Shown here: positions 56,049 through 64,000 of the stretch, piece by piece | Layout of the letters: every line of letters starts with the position of its first letter | How positions within the stretch are numbered: position 1 is the first letter of the stretch | Assembly: GCF_022605165.1 (NCBI RefSeq) | Contig: NC_063070.1 | Coordinates: 2,728,001-2,792,000 of the forward strand | Direction of reading: 5' to 3' | Length of the DNA: 64,000 nucleotides | Origin: Purpureocillium takamizusanense | Taxonomy: Eukaryota; Ascomycota; Sordariomycetes; Hypocreales; Ophiocordycipitaceae | Position numbers and translations under genes: made by a program | The notes under the pieces: generated by a model | What the model was told of the DNA's origin: nothing | The model's input: only the letters and a program-made list of their open reading frames with translations | The model's database searches: none

Positions 56049-59000
56049 ATGACGGCCATGGCAGCAGCAGGGCCCGACTACGCCTACGCGACCCCTCCGC
56101 AGTCGTCGTCGGCGTCGTCGTCGTCGCGCGCACCGCAGCCCCTGGGCCGATCCTACTCGGCTCGATCATCGCGCCCGCCTCCAGCGGCCTCAGCGGGCGC
56201 CGCAGCCGCAGCTGTCGCCGCTGGTGCGGGTTCCGGCGCTGGGTCAGGCACTGGCCATCACCACCCGCCGCCCTCCCCCTCGTCCAACCATCATCACCGC
56301 AGTCCCTCCTCCCACCACAACCAATCCTCGTCGCTCTCGGCGCGCAGTCACCACCACCACCACCACCACCGCCGCACCTCGTCCTCCACCCGCCCAATTC
56401 AGGACATTCTCCCCCAAAATGACCAAGAGACGACCAGCCTAGCAGCTACAGCGTCCTACTCCAAGCGCACCTCGAGCCGCGACCGAGACCGAGACCGCGA
56501 CCGAGACCGAGACCGCGACCGTGACCGCGATCGCGACCGCCTACCGCCCCCTTCTCGGGGCGCCGAGTCGACATCCTCATCTTCCTCCCGACAGCCACAT
56601 CGCCGCAGCAGCTCGCGCTCCAACAGCCGCCATCACCACCCCCACGCCCAGCCCGAGATGCCTCCCTCTGCCGTCCCCAGCAATGGGACGTCCTCGGCTC
56701 CTTCCCATGCCGCCACCGCCGCCCACGGCCATGCCGACGCGCCTCATCATCACCAGCAGCCGCCTGCCGCTGCCAAGCAGACGAGATCGCGCACCACTAT
56801 CCCAACCCAGTCGGGCAAGTGGATCCTGGGCAAGACCATCGGCGCTGGCAGCATGGGCAAAGTGAAGCTCGCCCGCAAGGAGGACGGGAGTGAACAGGTT
56901 CGTAATCGCCCCTAGGCCCATGCGTTTTGACCGATCCCCCCCCCTTTTCTATCTCCGACTGAACTGACATGCCTTGTGTGGCTCTTCCCGCAGGTCGCTT
57001 GCAAGATCGTTCCTCGCGGCTCCACCGATGATGGCCACCAGAGTCGCGCCGATAAGGAGCGAGCTGACCAGTCCAAAGAGATCCGAACGGCTCGCGAGGC
57101 CGCCATCGTCACCCTCCTCAACCACCCCCACATTTGCGGCATGCGGGATGTGGTGCGGACAAACTACCATTGGTACATGCTTTTTGAATACGTCAACGGT
57201 GGCCAGATGCTCGACTACATCATTTCGCATGGCAAGCTCAAGGAGAAGCAAGCCCGCAAGTTCAGTCGCCAGATTGCGAGCGCTCTCGATTATTGCCACC
57301 GCAACAGCATTGTCCATCGCGACCTCAAAATCGAGAACATTCTCATAAGCAAGACGGGCGACATTAAGATCATTGACTTCGGCCTGAGCAACCTATTCGC
57401 GCCCCGCAGCCACCTCAAAACGTTCTGTGGCAGCTTGTATTTCGCTGCCCCAGAGCTTTTGCAGGCGCGGGCCTACACGGGACCAGAGGTCGACGTCTGG
57501 AGCTTTGGCATTGTTCTGTATGTCCTCGTCTGTGGTAAGGTGCCATTCGACGACCAGAGCATGCCGGCGCTACATGCCAAAATCAAAAAGGGCCTTGTCG
57601 ACTACCCGAGCTGGCTCTCCAGTGGTACGTTCCCACTCGCCTCCCCAGGCTCTAAACGGCTGCGGTGTCATTTTCTAACGCCCGCCCAGAATGCAAGCAT
57701 CTCATGTCGCGGATGCTAGTCACCGACCCGAAGCAGCGCGCCACCATGCAAGAGGTGATGTGCCACCCGTGGATGACCAAAGGCTTCAATGGCCCGCCCG
57801 ACAATTACCTGCCCGCACGCGAGCCTCTGTCTCAGCCGCTCGACTCTGAAGTCATCCATGCCATGCAAGGTTTCAACTTTGGTTCCCCAGAGTCCATCAA
57901 AACCCAGCTTGTCAAGATCATCGAGTCAGAAGAGTATCAACATGCTGTTAGGATGTATCAACGAGAAAAGGAACTTCCGCCACCTAATAGGGAGGGAGAG
58001 AAGCGGCGCGGCTTTGGGTTCGACTTCTACAAGCGCAGAAACTCTGGCACTAGCCGGGACACGCTCACTGGCCCGAGCTCTGAGGCTCTACAACTTGGCT
58101 CTGATCCTCTGTACGCTTTCAGCCCTCTCCTCTCCATCTACTACCTGGTCAGGGAGAAACAAGACCGAGAAAGGATCGAGTCGCCTCAGACCGCGTCCCG
58201 GGAGAAGGAACGGGAAAGAGAGCGAGAGCGCGAGCGCGAGCGGGACAAGGTCGAGGTGATGCCGGAGCTGGCACCTCCGCAGGCGGCTCACACGAACCCC
58301 GGAGGTTACGAGATGCCTGGCGAGAAGCCTACGGGCGGACGCACGAGGCCGCGGGCTCGCACGCACGGCGAGGATGATGCTCCAGACGCAGCGGCCAAGC
58401 AGAGCCACCCGCCGCCACCGCCTGCGCCGGAGACCAAGGTCGAGCAGCTGCAGAAGAAGGAGGGCACCGCTGCTGGCTTGCTTCGCCGGTTCAGCACTCG
58501 CAAGCGCAGGGACCCGGAGCGTCTCGAAAAGGATCGATCACATCCGCCCATGGTGCAGGTTCACTCTCCTGCTGAAGGCGCACCCACAACGCCAAAGAAG
58601 AGCTTCAGCATTCGCCGGGGTAGGCAGAGCCGCGATGACCAGTCTACGCCCGCGTTGCGCTCTGCCGGGAGCCAACCTCAGCATAGCGAACTGCTCAGTC
58701 CCCCTGCTACTTCCGGCGGTCCCCGAGAGTCCCGAAAGTCAGGCCTCGGCCGATCGACAAGCGTCAACTCTGCTGACGTCAGGCGCGTTCGCGACACCGG
58801 TCGCATCGTCAAGGACCCCCCGGTGACAAGCGGCTCTGACCAGTCGGTGTCCAACGAGAACCCTGGGATGGCACAGCGGGGTCATGCTCACTCTAGATCC
58901 ATGAACATGAGGGCCAAGTCGCTTGGCCACGCACGCCGCGAGAGTATTCAGCGTCGCCGTCTCCGACGCGAAGGCGGCCACGAAGCGGATGTCCCCGAGG

Positions 59001-59653
59001 AGACGGACGTGGATCAGGAGCAGAGCGGAGTTTCAACGGAAAGGCTGGATAGCTCGGACCTGGCCAAGCCCGTGTTCCTCAAGGGCTTGTTTAGCGTGTC
59101 GACGACATCGGGCAAATCGGTGCCCGCAATCCGCGCCGACATCAAGCGCGTGCTCAAGCAGCTCAACGTGGAATACACGGAGATCAAGGGCGGCTTCAGC
59201 TGCAGGCACGCACCAAGCATCGACCTGAACAAGGTACAGGACCCGCCCGGCAGCCCCGCGGCTCAGACGCCCGGCCATCGCCGTCGTTTCAGCTTCGGCG
59301 GGCTCATGAGAGGGGAGGATCGAGACCGGGAGGAGCTGCGGGATGCGGACCGCGATCGTCCTCCTCCGACGCCTCGCACACCCGGTCGGTCGGATCGAGA
59401 ACGCAGCTACTCCAACTCGGAGACGTCTGTGGATAGCATCCCTCGTCGTAACGGGGCGCCTAGGCGGGCCCCGGGAGAGACTAGCACGCAGGTGCAGAGC
59501 GATCTGGGTGGTAGCATGGTGATGGAGTTCGAGATCTTCATCGTCAAGGTGCCGTTGCTGTCACTTCACGGCATCCAGTTCAAGCGCCTGACGGGCAACA
59601 CATGGCAGTACAAGAACATGGCAGACCAGATTCTCAGGGAGGTGAGGCTGTAG
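56049..59653 (+). CDS. KIN1: Serine/threonine protein kinase Kin1 (PAR-1/MARK family)
   Basis: There are three exons, 56049-56897, 56994-57624 and 57690-59653, giving 1147 residues. The N-terminus (1-254) is disordered, with His runs and an alternating Arg-Asp tract (~144-164). The kinase domain spans ~255-522: [12 protein letters not shown] (Lys287), [10 protein letters not shown] (Asp393), DFGLSN (411-416), activation loop [14 protein letters not shown] with Thr426, and DVWSFG. A C-terminal KA1 domain (~1095-1147) carries [20 protein letters not shown] and the closing [14 protein letters not shown]; it binds acidic lipids. Kin1-type kinases control cell polarity, septation and exocytosis at the plasma membrane and septa. 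A second charged tract ([17 protein letters not shown]) lies in the long middle region. Confidence 0.95.
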
Positions 59654-61216
59654 TCTTGGCCAACAACGGTATATAATTGTTTATATGGCGCCTCGAAATT
59701 GCATGGGTACGGGAGCGGGAGCGGGAATGGTCTCCTTGACTGCTGAGCTGGGGAGGGGGGACCGCTATTCATCCACCTGTTGATGCTCGCCGTCCCTGAG
59801 GAGGGAAGCGAGCCTTACGTAAGCAGGCATTGCGTTTGTATAGCCCATCTTGAGCGTTGGAAGTTGTTTTCTTTAGCTAGCAAGGCATTACTAGGTATGT
59901 TGGAGGCGGTCAGGACGGCGGTGGACATATACGTAAGCAAAGAGAGAGAGACACACACAACTAATGGGAATAGGCAGCCTCGAGCTGGCACGAATTTGTT
60001 TGAGCTGAAGCAGTACGTAGTACGTATTTTGTCGCGTCAAGACATTTTGTGTGTGCGTGTGCATGCGTGTGTTTGTCTCGCATTTGGAGTGACAAAGGCC
60101 ACGGCAACAACGACAGGGGAGGTCGGCGATTAGTGGCTACGTAGCGCCGTCCCCTCATCACGATGGACAAATCCTTTCCGTCAATGAATGATGGACCGCC
60201 AACAACGGGTATTGATACTAGGTACGGCTGATGGGCATCTCACAGGAGACCAATTTTGGGTACTCGCGAGGGACGTTGAAAGAAGCAGTAGCAGCAGCAG
60301 CTGATGCACGCCACTGTATAATAAGCGCCTACCTTGCACGGCATAAAAACGGGCGCAGGTCGTCGGTCGTTTGGGCAGCACGCGCGTGCCGGCAGTCACC
60401 AAACAAACGTCCAACAAGAGACGGGAGGAAGGAAGCCCAGTCAGTGGTGGAGTTGTTTGGTGTTGGTCCGTGCGCGCGACCTGCCTGAGCCCGGGGGGAT
60501 CTGCCTGCCTGCCTGCCAGCCTTGCCTCAGCCAGCCTTCCAAGGTTCACCCATCCATCCAGGTGGTCCCCCAGGCGGCTTATTACTCAGTAACTTAGTAG
60601 CACGAAACCCGGAGCGGGTAGTACTTAAGCGCAACGCCACGTTTGGCTGCAGCGCAAAGTACATGTAGCCCTTGCCCCCCCCCCCCCTTCTCTCCCCTCT
60701 CGAGAGGGCTGTTTCGGTCGGTGGAGACGGGGAGTCTGCGACAAGAAACTCGACACTGCCGCTCCTCCCCCGGAGCGACCTCGCTTCGCACCCATCCTTT
60801 CAACCTGTGAGACCCCCCCCCCAGGCACCACCACGTCCTCCCTTCGCCTGATGTTGTCCGCCCCGAGGAGCCGCAACCACCACCGACCGCTCTTCCGACC
60901 CGCCGCCCGAGGCTGACGAGCTTTTTCCGTCATCTTTTTGCCTGTTCGTCGTCGTCGTCCTCTGAGCAGCAGCGGCGGCGCTCGAGAAAGACGGACAACC
61001 TCCTCCGGCGCGCAAGTCGGTCAGCGCACCCATTTCTCGTGCTTGACCTTTTGGTCTCCGCACACCGCATCGCACCGCTCCCACGGCACGGCACGGCACG
61101 GCACAACTCGACAACCTGCCCTTTCACGGCCGGTGAGTGTCAAGACGCCCCTCGCGACGCGCGCGCCCACCACTCGACAGCGGCACCTGGAATCGGCCTC
61201 GTCCTAATCGCCCGTG
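59654..61216. other. Intergenic region between KIN1 and CAF40
   Basis: 1.56 kb with GA, CA and TGCC microsatellites and C/T-rich DNA toward CAF40 (GGCAC repeats near 61084-61104). No gene seen. It should hold the KIN1 3' UTR and CAF40 promoter. Confidence 0.55.
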
Positions 61217-61335
61217 ATGATTCCCTCGGCCCACGTCTACGGGCACCACCCGTTCCAGGGCGCCGACTCGCCCTGGCTGCATCAGCAGGCGTCGCATCAC
61301 CAGGGCGGCCATCAGGGCGTCGTGTCCGTTGCCCA

Positions 61336-61379
<44 letters not shown>

Positions 61380-62578
61380 AGCAGCAGCAGCAGCAACAGC
61401 AACAACAGCAGCAACAGCAGCATTTCAACCGCATGTCTGGAAATCACTCTGGCTCGGGGAATCTTGCTGTTGCTCACGCTCAGGATGCGGGCCACGAGAA
61501 CATATCTGACGAAAATCGGCGCACCATGGGCTACATTGCCGACCTGCTCAATGAGAACACTCGCGAGGCAGCGTTGCTAGAGCTGAGCAAGAAGAGGGAG
61601 CAGGTTCCCGAACTGGCGCTCATTCTGTGGCACTCCTTTGGTGCGTAACGCCTGGCTGCGAGAGACCGATTCCTCCGGCCGTAGCCTCCGATGTAGGCGC
61701 CATGCTGACTTGTGCCAGGCGTCATGACTTCGCTCCTGCAGGAGATCATCTCTGTCTACACCCTGCTCAACCCTTCGCAGTTGACGGCCGCGGCTTCGAA
61801 CAGAGTGTGCAATGCCCTCGCGTTGCTGCAGTGTGTGGCGTCGCACAACGACACTCGTGCACTGTTCCTGAACGGTAAGGCTATGCCGCCCCCCACTGTG
61901 ACCGGTGGCAAATGCTGATTGATTGCGCGTGCGAACAGCTCATATTCCACTCTTCCTGTATCCGTTCCTGAACACGACCTCGAAATCGCGCCCGTTTGAA
62001 TACCTCCGGCTTACTTCGCTGGGCGTCATCGGCGCGTTGGTTAAGAATGACTCCTCAGACGTCATCAACTTCTTGCTCACCACTGAGATTATTCCGTTGT
62101 GCCTGCGTATCATGGAGACCGGATCGGAACTTAGCAAGACTGTTGCCATCTTCATCGTCCAGAAGATCCTGTTGGATGACAACGGGCTCAACTACATCTG
62201 CGCCACGTACGAGCGGTTCTATGCGGTTGGCACTGTACTGAGCAATATGGTTGCCCAGCTCGTGGAGTCGCAGACGGCTAGACTCCTTAAGCATGTTGTC
62301 CGCTGCTTCTTGCGGTTAGCTCCCCTTCCCCCTACCTCCGTCGTCGTCAACGCCCGCCCGGAAAGCATAATACTGATGAGATGACCGGCTGCAGGCTAAG
62401 TGATAACGCGAGGGCCCGTGAGGCCCTGCGCCAGTGCCTTCCTGAACCGCTTCGGGACGCGACATTTTCTTCGGTCCTGAGGGATGATGCCGCCACTAAG
62501 AGGTGCCTCGCTCAGCTGCTCATCAACCTTTCCGACAACGTCGTCGACCCCGGGGCCCAGGGCGTTTCTGCCATGTGA
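61217..62578 (+). CDS. CAF40: CCR4-NOT complex subunit Caf40/Rcd1/CNOT9
   Basis: There are four exons, 61217-61640, 61719-61874, 61939-62314 and 62395-62578, giving 379 residues. The Rcd1 armadillo fold begins near residue 93 and is highly conserved: [103 protein letters not shown], and at the end [16 protein letters not shown] and [11 protein letters not shown]. The protein is a core subunit of the CCR4-NOT deadenylase and binds GW182-like or other recruiters and RNA, linking to mRNA decay; the S. pombe homologue is needed for sexual development. Residues 40-68 are 29 consecutive glutamines coded by mixed CAG/CAA. The C-terminus ends soon after the fold. Confidence 0.96.
61334..61420 (+). 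repeat. CAG/CAA repeat coding 29 glutamines in CAF40
   Basis: 87 bases of uninterrupted Gln codons, with a CAG run, a CAA run and mixed codons. Mixed codons limit slippage but length polymorphism is likely. Confidence 0.95.
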
Positions 62579-63757
62579 GCGTCCCGCAACGCTAGGTGCA
62601 TCATGGAGTCGGAAACAGCGCTTCTACCCAGAAATTGGGAGAGCACAAGCGTGTTGAATTACGAGCATATACGTGACTGAAGCGATTCGGAGTAAAAGTA
62701 TTCGGCATGGTTGATACCCGCATTTTCTGCCACACGGGCCACACGGGTTGCTTCGAGGTTTTGCGAGCCCTTTTGCGGCGGCGCTGTGCATGACTGGCAT
62801 CTCGGCGCAGCGCGTTTCAGGCCAGGCCCTTGTTTCCACTGGCGTGGCTGAGGGAGACAGGGTGTCTGGCAGTGAAGTCGTTTCTCACGGCAGGTCTTCC
62901 GGTGCCAGTCTGGCTGCGAGACAAGAGGCTCATATGGGAGATGAGGGCGGCTCAGGGGACGGGGAGTCGTGCTTGGGCGGGAGTCGCGGCTTGGGCTTGC
63001 CTCGACGCTCATGGTTATTGGCTGTCCAATCGCATTTGGTATGTGATTCGGGGCCACTGTACGTTAGGGCGAGCATTATACCTGCATGGTATAACGAAAA
63101 AGGTGTTAGGGGCGTTTGGCACGCGGTGGAAGGCTGGGTTTGCGTCACATGTGTTCTTAGAAGATGAGGCATGGCCATGGCTTGGTAGCAGTTGGCGTTG
63201 GTCAGCGAAATTCGTACATAGGTGCAGGCAGCAGGGCTTTGATAGTTGACGTCGCCCGAGTTAGGTTGTGTTGTTTTACGTGGCTGCGCATTGCTTTGGC
63301 CTTGGGATGTGCTATAATGCGGTGAGAGTACCAACGTCGATAACCATCACCTCAATGCCCGAGGGTTTTCTCAATCAGCAGAGCTGGAGCCCGGCACTGT
63401 GCAATTGAACCTACTGGAGGCGTGGAGGCTGCATAAGGTACTAGAGGTAATAATGCCGCTGGAGCTGTGGGATGGCGCCACTGAGGTAGCCACTGCAGCG
63501 TTGAACTGCAGCGTGACTGCAGCCGCCTGGCCCGCTGCCTGATAAGGCCTGGCCGCGGCCTCTGAATCAATCCGTGCATGAGTCCACATGTGCGTTCCTG
63601 ACTGGAAAGCTGCCCCGATTTGGATGGTGCCTCGTCATTCTGAGACCGACACACCACACCACACCTCACCGCACCGCAACCCCAACTCCCGCCGATTGCA
63701 AGAGCTGCTCAGAGGGTGCATCCCGACGATGCGGCCCAGTCGATCGCAGTTCCGGCC
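62579..63757. other. Intergenic region, no gene seen
   Basis: 1.2 kb. Overlapping frames at 62748-63249 have no recognisable domain, and I treat them as chance. The last 150 bases are rich in CACAC and CACCGCA and lead into the right-edge gene. Confidence 0.5.
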
Positions 63758-64000
63758 ATGGCCCTGAAGCGGAGACAAACGGCCCTCGCGGCGGCCGTCG
63801 CCTTTTTCGCTTGGGGCTACGCCGTCGGCTGGTTCCCCGTGCTGCGCTGGGCCGGCTACGCCTTCGTCGCGGGCATCGTCGCCAGCGTCGCGGGCCTCGT
63901 TGCCGCGCTGCTCCTCACATCACGGCGCCCGAGGCGAGCGGGCGAGCCGTCGTCGGCGCTGCCCCGCGGGGCCTCCTTCAACGACGCGAAGCGATGGCGG
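63758..64000 (+). CDS. Start of a membrane protein, truncated by the window edge
   Basis: From ATG at 63758 (context GGCCATGGCC) the frame is open for 81 codons to the window end. After MALKRRQT there are two hydrophobic segments (~9-27 and ~35-54), then a basic, Arg-rich stretch (LLTSRRPRRAGE) and FNDAKRWR. GC-rich third positions resemble neighbouring genes. I do not recognise the family from this fragment; a short double hairpin before a cytosolic domain is the visible layout. It may be an ER or vacuolar membrane enzyme, but this cannot be decided here. Confidence 0.6.
   Translation, partial: MALKRRQTALAAAVAFFAWGYAVGWFPVLRWAGYAFVAGIVASVAGLVAALLLTSRRPRRAGEPSSALPRGASFNDAKRWR

Noticed and set aside
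1..64000. CRISPR arrays, insertion sequences, integrated virus, rRNA genes
   Set aside because: No regularly spaced direct repeats with unique spacers, no transposase or reverse-transcriptase motifs, and no 5S/18S/28S signature were seen.

Overview
The window is nuclear DNA from a filamentous ascomycete, most likely a Sordariomycete and probably of the order Hypocreales. It is GC-rich, genes sit on both strands without operons, and coding regions are broken by short introns (about 50-110 bases) with fungal donors (GTAAGT, GTACGT, GTGCGT) and CTNAC or GCTGAC branch points. Orthologues of core fungal proteins are present. The genus is an inference; no ribosomal or mitochondrial marker is in the window.

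Layout, left to right: the end of an alpha/beta hydrolase; a secreted CAP-domain protein (-); a DHCR24-like FAD sterol reductase (+) facing HMG-CoA synthase ERG13 (-); 3.6 kb without a gene; a secreted ACMSD-like amidohydrolase (-) divergent from a membrane-anchored fumarate-reductase/tricarballylate-dehydrogenase-like flavoprotein (+), which converges on a BCS1-like AAA ATPase (-); a hypothetical gene and a divergent ELO-like membrane protein in gene-poor DNA; a single-pass membrane protein (+); PEX20 (-) divergent from SEC13 (+); a GPI-type sorbosone/PQQ dehydrogenase (-) divergent from a histidine-rich secreted protein with duplicated dibasic-flanked peptides (+); WHI2 (-); an amidase with a GC-AG intron (-); a GPATCH1/TGH G-patch splicing factor (-); a small secreted cysteine-rich gene (-) beside a three-copy 140-bp tandem repeat; protein kinase KIN1 (+); CAF40/RCD1 of CCR4-NOT (+); and the start of an unidentified membrane protein at the right edge.

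The genes do not form one pathway. Most are housekeeping (sterol and mevalonate synthesis, COPII, peroxisome import, mRNA decay, splicing, polarity and stress signalling), interleaved with secreted or surface proteins. There is no polyketide synthase, NRPS or terpene cyclase, so this is not a secondary-metabolite cluster. The least ordinary loci are the histidine-rich, Kex2-like repeat protein (40557-41822) and the small secreted protein with a reading-frame conflict beside tandem repeats (52293-53353). Gene models were built by hand from splice signals and family conservation. Exon boundaries are stated where I could place them, and ambiguous ones are flagged.
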